Shown: in pieces, positions 41,393 through 50,493 of the stretch
Position numbering within the stretch: the stretch's first letter is position 1
Layout of the letters: the number at the start of each line of letters is the position of its first letter
Source: Pseudobutyrivibrio sp. UBA1225
GTDB lineage: Bacteria > Bacillota > Clostridia > Lachnospirales > Lachnospiraceae
Length of the DNA: 58,160 nucleotides
Reading direction: 5' to 3'
Assembly: GCA_002309345.1 (NCBI GenBank)
Contig: DBWZ01000078.1
Location: forward strand, 1-58,160
The notes under the pieces: generated by a model
Databases searched by the model: none
The model's input: the letters and a program-made list of their open reading frames with translations, nothing else
What the model was told of the DNA's origin: nothing
Program-made: the position numbers and the translations under genes

Positions 41393-42111
41393 ATATAAGT
41401 AGAATAATTTTGATATATATTTTTGCAGTGTTAACTATAATTACTATCACAAGTGTTGTAACTGCAAAATTAGTAGGAGAGTATCTTGATGGCAATCATG
41501 CTAGCCCTGATGCAATTGAAAAGCAGGCTGAGGGCTGGCTGGCAGAGGCAGAGAAATCCAATAGATTTGACACAAAGAACTTTCCTGAAGTGGCAGAATG
41601 TATTATTGAAAATGAGAACGGCGATATTGTATTTAAAACAAAGCTGGATTCAAAGAATGATTTGGAGGACTTTGTAAAGATTTCCAAATCACAAAAGCTT
41701 GAAAGAAATCTGCAGGGTCAGGATGTATATCTGGCTAAAGAGGTGTCAGGAGAGACGGCATATATTCACTATAGTCTACATGTCGATAACGAATGGATTA
41801 TGCTAGCTTTAATAGTGATTATTTTTGCGATAGAAATCATTATCCCTACAGCTATTGTAATTTTTAAAATCAAAAAGGGTGTGGAAGAGGTCGCCGATTA
41901 CACGTGGCGTACACAACAGAAAACCAAATCCGAAATGGCGCAAATTGCCCATGATTTAAAAACGCCACTGACAGTTATCCGCGGTAATGCGGATCTGCTT
42001 ATGGAAAAAGTAGAGGATGAAGATTCAAAGGAATCAATACAAGCGATAATCAATAACTCAGAGCGAATAGTAAAAAGCGTGCTAGAAATATTAGAAAGGG
42101 AAGAACAATAG
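41374..42111 (+). CDS. Histidine kinase lacking the ATPase domain
   Basis: 245 residues. Two transmembrane helices (about 9-30 and 145-165) bracket an extracytoplasmic sensor of about 115 residues. A HAMP-like linker leads to the dimerization/phosphoacceptor helix with H193 in AQIAHDLKTPLTVIRGNADLL. The protein then ends after 52 more residues, with no N, G1 or G2 box. The stop is followed 2 bp later by the next response regulator gene, so this is not a simple frameshift. It might be phosphorylated by the neighbouring full kinase, or act as phosphatase or relay. Confidence 0.8.
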   Translation: MEKRTIDISRIILIYIFAVLTIITITSVVTAKLVGEYLDGNHASPDAIEKQAEGWLAEAEKSNRFDTKNFPEVAECIIENENGDIVFKTKLDSKNDLEDFVKISKSQKLERNLQGQDVYLAKEVSGETAYIHYSLHVDNEWIMLALIVIIFAIEIIIPTAIVIFKIKKGVEEVADYTWRTQQKTKSEMAQIAHDLKTPLTVIRGNADLLMEKVEDEDSKESIQAIINNSERIVKSVLEILEREEQ

Positions 42112-42113
42112 TT

Positions 42114-42818
42114 ATGAAGATACTTTTTTTAGAAGATGATCAAGCCATAGCAATGGGGTTGATATATTCTCTTGAAAATGAGAATTACACCGTCAATCAC
42201 GTTAAAACAGTGGCTGAAGCAAAAGAGACATTTAAAAATGATGATTACGATTTATGTCTTTTAGATGTAAATCTTCCAGACGGAAATGGTTATGAGGTTT
42301 GTAAAGAAATCAAAAACCAAAATGATACACCAGTAATCTTTTTGACAGCCTATGATGACGAAGTAAACGTTGTAATGGGGCTTGAGCTAGGCGCAGATGA
42401 TTACATCTGCAAACCATTTAGAGTCAAGGAGCTTATGGCGCGTATCAAAACGGTTATACGAAGAAATGAAAAGTCATCAGCACGGACGGAGGAACCGGAG
42501 TATTTATCAATCAAGAATATTCGTATATACGTTAAAGAGGCAAAGGTTGTAAAGGTTGATGAAGCATCAAACAAAGAAATTGACACCGAGCTTACCGCGG
42601 TAGAATACAGGTTGCTTCTCAACTTTGTAAACAACAGAGGAAATGTTTTAACTAGAAATCAGCTACTTCAAGATTTGTGGGATGTAAGCGGAGACTTCGT
42701 AAACGATAACACCTTGACGGTTTATATAAAAAGACTCAGAGACAAAATAGAAATAGATCCAACCAATCCAGAGATTATTAAAACAGTGCGTGGCCTAGGA
42801 TATATTCTAGAGAAATAA
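42114..42818 (+). CDS. OmpR-family response regulator (second)
   Basis: 234 residues with receiver (DDQ near residue 8; phosphorylated Asp in CLLDVNLP at about residue 51) and a winged-helix output domain ending KTVRGLGYILEK. A linker at about 122-150 contains charged residues. It is the partner of the full kinase that follows 14 bp later and likely activates the MacB-type ABC genes at 43984-47288. Confidence 0.9.
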   Translation: MKILFLEDDQAIAMGLIYSLENENYTVNHVKTVAEAKETFKNDDYDLCLLDVNLPDGNGYEVCKEIKNQNDTPVIFLTAYDDEVNVVMGLELGADDYICKPFRVKELMARIKTVIRRNEKSSARTEEPEYLSIKNIRIYVKEAKVVKVDEASNKEIDTELTAVEYRLLLNFVNNRGNVLTRNQLLQDLWDVSGDFVNDNTLTVYIKRLRDKIEIDPTNPEIIKTVRGLGYILEK

Positions 42819-42832
42819 ATGGGAGAATTATT

Positions 42833-43732
42833 ATGTGGGCAATACTTTTAATACTAGTTATTGCGATAGGTTTTTTATCGTACAAATACATATCACAGCA
42901 AAGGGAAATCAAAAAGCTTAACAATTATCTAGAAAGAATACTAGCAGGCGGAAAAGAGCTTGAGGTGATGAATCAAACCGAAGGTGAGCTGGGTATATTA
43001 AAAGCAAATATCTATAAGACGACGACAGCTTTATTATCTCAGCGTTCTACCCTAGAAAAAGATAGATTTATGTTGGCAGATGCCTTGGCGGATATCAGTC
43101 ATCAATTCAAAACGCCACTTACATCCTTGATGGTGATGAACGATTTGCTTGAGGAAGAACAGGATGAGGATAAGCGGCGAGAATTTCTTAACACACAGTC
43201 AGTTCAGCTCGATAGAATGAACTGGCTTATTCAAACACTTCTAAAAACATCAAAGCTGGATGCAGGCTTGTTGACCTTCACAAAGAAGACAATTTCAAGC
43301 AAAGATCTCATTAAATCAGTGATGAATCCTTTTATGATAAACATAGATTTGAAAAACATAGACTTAAAACTAAATTTGACGGATGCCAAGTTAGAATGTG
43401 ATGAGGCATGGACTAGAGAAGCACTTCAAAATATTGTGAAAAACTGCATTGAACATATGGATGAGGGCGGATTTCTAGAAATATCTAATTTAGATACCAA
43501 TCTTTATAATGAAATCACCATAAAGGATACCGGAAAGGGTATCGCCGAAGAGGATTTACCACATATATTCGAAAGATTCTATCGAGGAAAGAATTCCGGA
43601 ACCGATAGTGTTGGAATAGGACTTGCTCTTTCAAAATCCATCATTGAAAACCAAAGAGGAGATATTAAGGTCGAGAGTGAAGAGGGTGTAGGTACAGAGT
43701 TTATTATTAGGATGTACAAGACAGTTATCTAA
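42833..43732 (+). CDS. Sensor histidine kinase, compact form
   Basis: 299 residues. One N-terminal transmembrane helix (about 2-18) and almost no extracytoplasmic loop, so it senses within the membrane or through a partner such as the ABC transporter. H-box H90 in DISHQFKTPLTSLM, N-box NIVKNCIEH, G1 DTGKGIAEEDLPHIFERF and G2 GIGLALSKSII are all present. This build is typical of intramembrane-sensing kinases of peptide-antibiotic resistance systems. GGGAGAA precedes the ATG. It is last in the TraX-RR-HK-RR-HK run. Confidence 0.9.
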   Translation: MWAILLILVIAIGFLSYKYISQQREIKKLNNYLERILAGGKELEVMNQTEGELGILKANIYKTTTALLSQRSTLEKDRFMLADALADISHQFKTPLTSLMVMNDLLEEEQDEDKRREFLNTQSVQLDRMNWLIQTLLKTSKLDAGLLTFTKKTISSKDLIKSVMNPFMINIDLKNIDLKLNLTDAKLECDEAWTREALQNIVKNCIEHMDEGGFLEISNLDTNLYNEITIKDTGKGIAEEDLPHIFERFYRGKNSGTDSVGIGLALSKSIIENQRGDIKVESEEGVGTEFIIRMYKTVI

Positions 43733-43740
43733 AGAGTATT

Positions 43741-43845
43741 GTTACTATTCACAGTTGACTCCACCTACATTCGCAATAGAAGTCTTTCAGACTTCATTCT
43801 CGATGCTTCGCATCTAACATTGCTCATGTGGGTGGAGTCAGTAAC
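43741..43845 (+). repeat. Structured intergenic repeat, copy A
   Basis: 105-bp element. It opens with GTTACTATTCACAGTT (43741-43756). A 14-bp stem follows (43757-43770 with 43826-43839, one G-U) enclosing two hairpins: GAAGTCT-TTC-AGACTTC (43779-43795) and GATGC-TTC-GCATC (43802-43814). It closes with AGTAAC (43840-43845), which pairs with the opening GTTACT. Copy B at 54865-55058 is the same element in reverse orientation. Located between the kinase and the ABC transporter genes. Confidence 0.8.
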
Positions 43846-43983
43846 TTTAATTACAAAATTGTAATAAAAGAGTCACGGTAAAGTAATATTGCAATAGTAT
43901 CTTTTTCTCATAGGATACGAAATGCAAAAGAAATGCATTCGTAAATACGAATTAATGAACATGTGAGAAGGGAGCAGATATAT

Positions 43984-44709
43984 ATGAATATCTTAGAAAT
44001 TAAAAATCTTAGCAAAGTTTATGGAGAAGGCGAAACAAGAGTTGAAGCACTAAAGGATGTTTCTTTTACAGTAGAAAAGGGAGAATTTGTTGCAATAGTT
44101 GGTCCTTCAGGTTCAGGTAAATCTACATTGATGCACATCCTCGGAGGAGTAGATAGAGGAACTTCAGGAGAGGTGTTAATCGGACAGACAGATATCAGCA
44201 AGCTAAACGAAACAGACCTTGCAATCTTTAGAAGAAGACACATCGGATTGATTTATCAGTTCTACAACTTGATTCCAATCCTTACAGTAGAAGAAAACTT
44301 AACCTTGCCAATTCTTTTAGATAAGAGAAAACCAGATCAGGATTTGGTGAAAGAATTAATAGCAAAGCTTGGACTTGAAAAAAGATTAAAGCATCTACCA
44401 AACCAGCTTTCAGGTGGACAGCAGCAGAGAGTTTCAATTGGTCGAGCCCTAATCAATCATCCTGCACTACTTTTAGCAGATGAGCCAACAGGAAATCTTG
44501 ACTCAGAAAACTCTAAAGAGATCATCAAGTTACTTAGAAAATTCAACAAAGAATATAACCAGACAGTAATTATAATTACACATGACGAGCGAATCGCTCT
44601 TTCAGCAGATAGAGTTATAACTATCGAGGATGGCCAGATTACCCGTGATGAAGCAAGAATCAAAACGACAGATTTTGATGATGAGGAGAAAGCTGAGGTG
44701 AGAGCATAA
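43984..44709 (+). CDS. ABC transporter ATP-binding protein (MacB/BceA type)
   Basis: 241 residues, complete NBD: Walker A GPSGSGKSTLMHIL, Q-loop YQFYNLIP, signature LSGGQQQRVSIGRAL, Walker B LLADEPTGNLD and H-loop ITHDE. The best match is the LolD/MacB/BceA group that energises FtsX-like permeases. ATG 43984 is chosen because AAGGGAG lies at 43968-43974. It shares one base with the permease gene. With the two-component genes upstream it forms a probable antimicrobial-peptide sensing and detoxification module. Confidence 0.92.
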   Translation: MNILEIKNLSKVYGEGETRVEALKDVSFTVEKGEFVAIVGPSGSGKSTLMHILGGVDRGTSGEVLIGQTDISKLNETDLAIFRRRHIGLIYQFYNLIPILTVEENLTLPILLDKRKPDQDLVKELIAKLGLEKRLKHLPNQLSGGQQQRVSIGRALINHPALLLADEPTGNLDSENSKEIIKLLRKFNKEYNQTVIIITHDERIALSADRVITIEDGQITRDEARIKTTDFDDEEKAEVRA

Positions 44710-47288
44710 TGAATATCGTATCAAGACTCACACTCAGACATCTTGCAGAAAACAAGAAACGTACAATAGTAACAACCATTGGTATTATTGCATCAACTGC
44801 ACTTATGACAGCGATTATAGTCGGATTGTTTTCGTTCTTTAGATTTTTTGGAGATTTAGCGGAAGCAACAACTGGAAGCTGGCATGTGACCGTTGGCAAG
44901 ATAACAGATCAGCAGCTTGAAAAGCTACGCGCCGATGATAGAGTAGGTGAAATTGGTTTCACTGACGATACACAAGCTGTAACAGGCTTCATAGTTGATA
45001 GTGACGCAAAGGATCGCTATAGAATTGGAAACATCAGGCATATAGATGAAATAGCTTTAAAATGGTACATAACAAGTGATTACGACGGTACTTTACCAAC
45101 TAATTCAGGCGAAGTGGCAGTAGAGGAAGATTTTCTCAAAGACAACAATCTAAATCTTTCTATTGGCGATACCATTAATTTTCAAGAAGGCAGACGCTAT
45201 ATGGAGGAGGCAGACGGCTCCAAAACAGGAATCGGAGGAACCTATCGCTCTAATGAAAAGTTTGAGAAGCAATCAGATGAAAGCTGCGTAATTACAGCAA
45301 TTCTTCATGGAAATAAGGCAACTGGAGGCTTTAATATAGTCAGAGGCTTGGAGCCAAACTGTACTGCAAAATCAAGAGTTGCAGTAATCACCATGAAGGG
45401 CTTAAATGTTAGAACTGCCAAAACAATTAAGGAGACAATGGCAGACAATGGCATTAAAAACTTTGTATGTAATGTTGAGTATCTAGGTGGCCATCTCTGC
45501 TTAGAGGGTTGGGGAAATAATGCAGGTCCTATTTTAAAAATCATTGGTACAATGCTTGGTATAGTTGTGTTCGTTTCTGTAGTACTTATTTACAACGCAT
45601 TTGCCATGTCTACTACCGAACGTATTAGATATTTGGGAATGCTTGCAAGTGTAGGTGCAACCAAGAAGCAAAAACGCCTTTCAGTATATTTCGAGGGATT
45701 GATTTTAGGAATAGTAGGAATCCCAATTGGAATTGGATGCGGAATTTTAGGTAGCTATGCTACATTACATATCTTAGGAAGAATGATGTATGATGCAGAT
45801 ATATTTGAAGGAATGGAGATTGTAAATGGAACTATTCCACTTAGAGCTCCACTTGCACTACTTGTTGTTGTAGTGATTCTTTCAGCAATCACCATTGCTA
45901 TCTCATCTATTAAGCCTGCACGTATGGCATCGTCTATTATGCCAGTTGAGGCACTACGAGAAAACAATACAGTAAAGGTTAAGGCTAAGCAGCTTAGAGT
46001 TAACAAGCTTGTTAGAAAGATATTTGGTTACGAGGGCGAGCTTGCATATAAAAACATCAAAAGAAATGGCAAAAAGAGTAAAGTTATTATCGCCACAATA
46101 ACCTTATCAATTGTTTTATTCTTAACCGTAGACTACTTCGATACAATCTTTGAAAAATCAAATATTTACGATGTAAATATAGGTTATCAAGTATCTACTT
46201 GTGCAGCCTATAGCGATAAAGATAGATTAAAGGAAGCACTTGAGGAGACCGAAGGTGTTGATAGAGTATTTCACTTCGAGATGATTTTCTATAATTTTGA
46301 AAAACCATCTTGGGATGATGATTGGGTATCTCCTAACAGGGATATCCTAAATCCAGACTTTTTCCAAGAGAACTACAAGGCGCTAGACGGAAAAATCACC
46401 AAAATATGCCTCATGGTTTTCGAGGATGACATGTTTAATGATTTAATTAAATCAAACAATCTTTCAACAGAAGATTTTTATGGAGATCAGTTAAACGGAG
46501 TTGTTTTAAATAATTATTACCATGATGAAAGAATGACAGGATTGTTTAACGACAAAATTATAGGACAAAAGCTTTACTACGATGATCCTGAAAACAATCC
46601 TCCAGCGGTTAATATTGTTGGATTAGTTGATTATGATGCAAGCAAACAGGCATGTAATCTTTGCGCAAATCAAACAATAAACGTCATTGTACCATCATCA
46701 ATGTATTTTGATAGAATGAGCAAGATTGTCAATCCAGACGAACTAGTTTACACATATGCCATTGAATGTAAGAACTCACAAAAAATGGTAGCAACTATTT
46801 CTGATATGCTAGAAAATGGCGAGTACAAGGCATATAGCTGTTTTGACGAAGCAAAAATTATTAAGCAGATGAATACAATTTCGATTGCACTCAAAACTGC
46901 TGTTTATGGATTTACAGTTCTGCTGATACTTATCGTAATTGCGAATATCGTAAATACGATATCAACTGGAGTGATATTACGACGTAAGGAATTTGCTATG
47001 CTAAGATCTGTCGGCATGACAGAAAAAGGCTTTAAAAAGCTGCTTTCTTTGGAGACAATCCTCTATGGATTAAAGTCTCTAGGAATGGGACTTCCATTAT
47101 CACTTTTGATTACATATCTAATTAATTTAGCATTAAGTGGAATGGCTATGCCATTTGTAGTGAATTGGAAGTTGTACTCAATAGTAATAGTAGCTGTTTT
47201 TGCAGTTGTCTCAATCAGCATGCTGCTAAGCACAGCAAAGGTTAAAAATGATAATATCATAGATGCATTAAAAGACGACATTTGCTAA
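44709..47288 (+). CDS. FtsX/MacB-like ABC permease
   Basis: 859 residues. One N-terminal helix (about 18-42) is followed by a large extracytoplasmic region (about 45-275). An FtsX core of three helices lies at about 280-410 with the loop ERIRYLGMLASVGATKKQ. A fourth helix near 455 leads to a second extracytoplasmic region (470-730), which contains a CNLC pair. The second FtsX core (about 735-850) has RRKEFAMLRSVGMTEKGF. This duplicated layout fits permeases that remove or sense peptide antibiotics or export lipoproteins. Substrate unknown. Confidence 0.87.
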   Translation: MNIVSRLTLRHLAENKKRTIVTTIGIIASTALMTAIIVGLFSFFRFFGDLAEATTGSWHVTVGKITDQQLEKLRADDRVGEIGFTDDTQAVTGFIVDSDAKDRYRIGNIRHIDEIALKWYITSDYDGTLPTNSGEVAVEEDFLKDNNLNLSIGDTINFQEGRRYMEEADGSKTGIGGTYRSNEKFEKQSDESCVITAILHGNKATGGFNIVRGLEPNCTAKSRVAVITMKGLNVRTAKTIKETMADNGIKNFVCNVEYLGGHLCLEGWGNNAGPILKIIGTMLGIVVFVSVVLIYNAFAMSTTERIRYLGMLASVGATKKQKRLSVYFEGLILGIVGIPIGIGCGILGSYATLHILGRMMYDADIFEGMEIVNGTIPLRAPLALLVVVVILSAITIAISSIKPARMASSIMPVEALRENNTVKVKAKQLRVNKLVRKIFGYEGELAYKNIKRNGKKSKVIIATITLSIVLFLTVDYFDTIFEKSNIYDVNIGYQVSTCAAYSDKDRLKEALEETEGVDRVFHFEMIFYNFEKPSWDDDWVSPNRDILNPDFFQENYKALDGKITKICLMVFEDDMFNDLIKSNNLSTEDFYGDQLNGVVLNNYYHDERMTGLFNDKIIGQKLYYDDPENNPPAVNIVGLVDYDASKQACNLCANQTINVIVPSSMYFDRMSKIVNPDELVYTYAIECKNSQKMVATISDMLENGEYKAYSCFDEAKIIKQMNTISIALKTAVYGFTVLLILIVIANIVNTISTGVILRRKEFAMLRSVGMTEKGFKKLLSLETILYGLKSLGMGLPLSLLITYLINLALSGMAMPFVVNWKLYSIVIVAVFAVVSISMLLSTAKVKNDNIIDALKDDIC

Positions 47289-47316
47289 CATCTCAAAAAG
47301 ATACATTAAAATGATA

Positions 47317-47370
47317 AAGAGGCCTGTGACTCAGCTTTCTTACGAGGGCTGGTGCCATAGGTCTTTTTTT
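47317..47370 (+). terminator. Terminator of the ABC transporter unit
   Basis: Long imperfect stem (AGGCCTGTGACTCAGC region with GGCTGGTGCCATAGGTC) followed by seven T. Confidence 0.75.
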
Positions 47371-47393
47371 GCTGCGCCAAGAAAATCTGAGTA

Positions 47394-47402
47394 TGGTATA
47401 AT
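47394..47402 (+). promoter_or_regulatory. Extended -10 promoter of dapF-murE
   Basis: TGGTATAAT; no convincing -35. About 80 bp before the dapF start. Confidence 0.55.
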
Positions 47403-47483
47403 CAAATGGATTCAAAAAGAAACTATGGCTACTATATTTAGAAGATTCATTATACATACGGAAAGGATAAGTTTGAAACAAAT

Positions 47484-48314
47484 ATGAAATTTACAAAGAT
47501 GCATGGCTGTGGAAACGATTATGTTTACGTAAATCTTTTCGAGGAAACAATTGACGATCCTGCAGCAGTTTCAATCAAGATTAGCGATAGACATTTTGGT
47601 ATAGGTTCAGATGGTCTGATTACAATTGGCCCATCCGACAAAGCAGATTTTAGAATGAGAATGTACAATGCCGACGGTTCGGAGGGCGAGATGTGTGGCA
47701 ACGGAATCCGCTGCGTGGCAAAGTATGTTTACGACCACAACCTCACCATCAAAACAGAGATTTCTGTTGAAACAGGTGCAGGGATAAAGTATCTTACACT
47801 TTTTGTGGAAGACGGCAAGGTGGCACAGGTTCGAGTGGATATGGGAGAGCCAATTTTGGAGCCATCCTTGATTCCAGTTGTTGCTGAAGGCGATAAGGTT
47901 ATCGACGCTCCAATCGAAGTGGGCGGCAAGACTTGGAATATGACCTGTGTTTCTATGGGCAATCCTCACGCGGTAGTCTTCGTAGATGACACAGCAAATT
48001 TTGAATTAGAAAAATACGGTCCTTTGTTTGAAAATCACGAGAGATTTCCAAAGCGCACCAACACCGAGTTTGTTCAGATTATCTCTAGGTCCGAGGCAAA
48101 CATGCGCGTATGGGAGCGAGGCTCTGCTGAAACCTGGGCTTGCGGCACAGGCACCTGCGCTAGCGTAATGGCTTGCATTCTAAATGGAAAAACCGATGAC
48201 AAGGTGTTGGTTCACCTTCGTGGAGGCGACCTCACAATCGAATACGACCGCGCAACCAACCACATATTCATGACAGGACCAGCTGTGGAGGTTTTCACAG
48301 GGGAAATAATATAA
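47484..48314 (+). CDS. dapF: Diaminopimelate epimerase
   Basis: Converts LL-DAP to meso-DAP for lysine and peptidoglycan. The two catalytic cysteines are C71 (MCGNGIRC) and C220 (WACGTGTCASV), in the duplicated pseudo-symmetric fold of 276 residues. It begins KMHGCGNDYVYVN as usual. The ribosome site is weak (AGGATAAG is about 12 bp away). It is followed 16 bp later by a DAP-type murE, a direct consumer of its product. Confidence 0.95.
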   Translation: MKFTKMHGCGNDYVYVNLFEETIDDPAAVSIKISDRHFGIGSDGLITIGPSDKADFRMRMYNADGSEGEMCGNGIRCVAKYVYDHNLTIKTEISVETGAGIKYLTLFVEDGKVAQVRVDMGEPILEPSLIPVVAEGDKVIDAPIEVGGKTWNMTCVSMGNPHAVVFVDDTANFELEKYGPLFENHERFPKRTNTEFVQIISRSEANMRVWERGSAETWACGTGTCASVMACILNGKTDDKVLVHLRGGDLTIEYDRATNHIFMTGPAVEVFTGEII

Positions 48315-48330
48315 CATGTAGGAGCTTAAA

Positions 48331-49803
48331 ATGAAATTAACAGATTTACTAGAAGGTTTAGAATACGATTTGCACTCAGGATCCTTGGACAAGGATATTT
48401 CTACTCTGGTTTACGATTCTAGAAAAGTTGAAAAGGGTTCTCTTTTCGTCTGCATCTCAGGAACTGTTCGTGATGCTCACGATTTCATCCCAGACGTAAT
48501 CGACAAAGGTGCAACAGCAATCATCATTGAAAAGGACGTAGAGCCAGTTGATGGCATCACATATATCAAGGTTAAAAACAGTCGTCAGGCCCTTGCTTTT
48601 ACTTCGGCTGCATATTTTGGACATCCGGCTGGGAAGCTTAAGACAATCGGCATCACCGGCACAAAGGGCAAGACAACCACAACCTACATGGTAAAATCTA
48701 TCTTAGACAGCGCTGGCATCAAGACGGGTCTTATCGGAACAATCGAGTCAATCGTAGGAGATGAGCGCATCCCCGCAGTTAATACAACTCCAGAATCCTA
48801 CCGCGTTCAAGAGCTATTCAAGCAGATGGTTGATGCGGGACTTGATGCTGTGGTAATGGAGGTTAGTTCTCAGGCACTCATGCTTCATCGCGTCTCTGGA
48901 TTTACCTTTGATATCGGTGTATTTACCAATCTTGAGCCAGACCACATCGGTGAAAACGAGCACAAGGATTTTGCAGACTATATGCACTGCAAGAGTCTTC
49001 TCTTCCAGCAGTGTAAGCTTGGAATTTTCAACGGAGATAGCGAGCACATCGAGGGAATCCTCAAGGGTCACACCTGCGAGGTTGTTAAATATGGATATGG
49101 TAAGAACAACGACTTAATCGCTGAAAACGTTGAACTCCTAAATGAAAACGGAGCGCTTGGAGTTAAATACCACATCACTGGCAGAGAAGATATGACAGTA
49201 GAGGTAAATGTTCCAGGTACATTCTCTGTATATAATTCACTTACCGCAGTTGCAATCTGCAAGCAGTTTAAGGTTTCTGAGGACAAGATTAAGGAAGCTC
49301 TGATGAACGTACACGTCAAGGGACGCATCGAGCTTATTCCAGTTTCAAAGAACTTTACAGTGATGATTGATTACGCTCATAACGCAATGGCGCTTGAAAG
49401 CTTGCTTACAACCCTTAAGGCTTACGAGCCAGGTCGATTGGTTTGCATGTTCGGTTGTGGAGGTAACCGTTCGAAATCAAGACGATTTGAGATGGGGGAG
49501 GTTTCATCTAAGCTTGCTGATTTAACAGTTGTCACATCGGACAATCCTCGCGATGAGGAGCCAATGGACATCATCAACGATATTCTTGTTGGAGTTAAAA
49601 AAGCAGACGGCGAATATGTCACCGTCCCAGACCGAAAGGAAGCAATCCGTTATTGTCTCACCGGGGCAAAGAAGGGGGACATTATAGTTCTTGCAGGCAA
49701 GGGTCACGAGGACTATCAAGAGATAAAGGGTGTCAAACACCACATGGATGAGAGGGAATTGATAGCAGAAGTTATCAAGGAGAACGGTAAGGACATTATC
49801 TAG
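48331..49803 (+). CDS. murE: UDP-MurNAc-L-Ala-D-Glu--meso-DAP ligase
   Basis: 490-residue Mur ligase adding the third stem-peptide residue. N-terminal uridine-binding domain has LVYDSRKVEKGSLFVCI. The ATP loop GTKGKTTTTYMV is near residue 112. The C-terminal domain has SDNPRDEEP near 410; the DNPR motif selects meso-DAP over lysine, which agrees with dapF next door. So the organism should have DAP-type murein. Confidence 0.95.
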   Translation: MKLTDLLEGLEYDLHSGSLDKDISTLVYDSRKVEKGSLFVCISGTVRDAHDFIPDVIDKGATAIIIEKDVEPVDGITYIKVKNSRQALAFTSAAYFGHPAGKLKTIGITGTKGKTTTTYMVKSILDSAGIKTGLIGTIESIVGDERIPAVNTTPESYRVQELFKQMVDAGLDAVVMEVSSQALMLHRVSGFTFDIGVFTNLEPDHIGENEHKDFADYMHCKSLLFQQCKLGIFNGDSEHIEGILKGHTCEVVKYGYGKNNDLIAENVELLNENGALGVKYHITGREDMTVEVNVPGTFSVYNSLTAVAICKQFKVSEDKIKEALMNVHVKGRIELIPVSKNFTVMIDYAHNAMALESLLTTLKAYEPGRLVCMFGCGGNRSKSRRFEMGEVSSKLADLTVVTSDNPRDEEPMDIINDILVGVKKADGEYVTVPDRKEAIRYCLTGAKKGDIIVLAGKGHEDYQEIKGVKHHMDERELIAEVIKENGKDII

Positions 49804-49815
49804 AGGGGACAAAGT

Positions 49816-50493
49816 TTGGAAACCAATTATTTTAAGCCTAAAGAAACACCAATCACTTTTATTCTGGTGGCAATAAATATTATTGTTTTTGTTGTGTTGG
49901 AAATAATGGGAAACACATTGAATCCATTTTTCATGTTAAATAATGGAGCGATGAATCCATCCTTAATTTTAAAGTACGGGCAGTGGTATCGACTTTTCAC
50001 TGCCACATTTATGCATTTTGGAATAGAACACCTTGTTAATAATATGCTGCTGCTATTTTTCATGGGACAGATATATGAAAGAGCGGTGGGACCTACGCGT
50101 TGTTTAGGTATTTATATGGGGTCAGGCTTAGCTGGCTCCTTTTTGTCATTTTTCAGCATGTGCTTGTATGGTCAAAACGATATAGTTGCTGGGGCATCAG
50201 GTGCAATATTTGGTGTCATCGGCGGCATGCTAATTGTTATCTTGGTGCACAAGGGCAGATATGCTGGAATCAGTACAAGGCGTATGCTTTTCATGGCGCT
50301 TCTTACCTTATATTTTGGATTTGCAACGGCTGGAACGGATAATATTGGTCACTTGGGAGGCATTATTACCGGTGCGATTTTAACCATGCTCACCTATGGC
50401 ATTCCAACAATCATCAAAAGAAATCGTTCCGTTGATTTTACAGAAGAAAAACCCTATACTTTAAATAACGATGATAAAAAAGAGGGTCAATAA
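49816..50493 (+). CDS. Rhomboid-family intramembrane serine protease
   Basis: 225 residues, six transmembrane helices. The catalytic dyad is visible: S128 in GASGAIFG and H179 in NIGHLGGIITGA. The N-terminal HFGIEHLVNNM helix motif is also conserved. It cleaves membrane protein substrates within the bilayer; the substrate is unknown. The start is TTG with GAGGGGA 8 bp upstream. It sits in the murE-rhomboid-flavodoxin-HIT run, sharing one base with the next gene. Confidence 0.9.
   Translation: METNYFKPKETPITFILVAINIIVFVVLEIMGNTLNPFFMLNNGAMNPSLILKYGQWYRLFTATFMHFGIEHLVNNMLLLFFMGQIYERAVGPTRCLGIYMGSGLAGSFLSFFSMCLYGQNDIVAGASGAIFGVIGGMLIVILVHKGRYAGISTRRMLFMALLTLYFGFATAGTDNIGHLGGIITGAILTMLTYGIPTIIKRNRSVDFTEEKPYTLNNDDKKEGQ

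Noticed and set aside
41374..42111. Frameshifted full-length histidine kinase
   Set aside because: No N, G1 or G2 box sequence follows in any frame; the next response regulator begins 2 bp after the stop.
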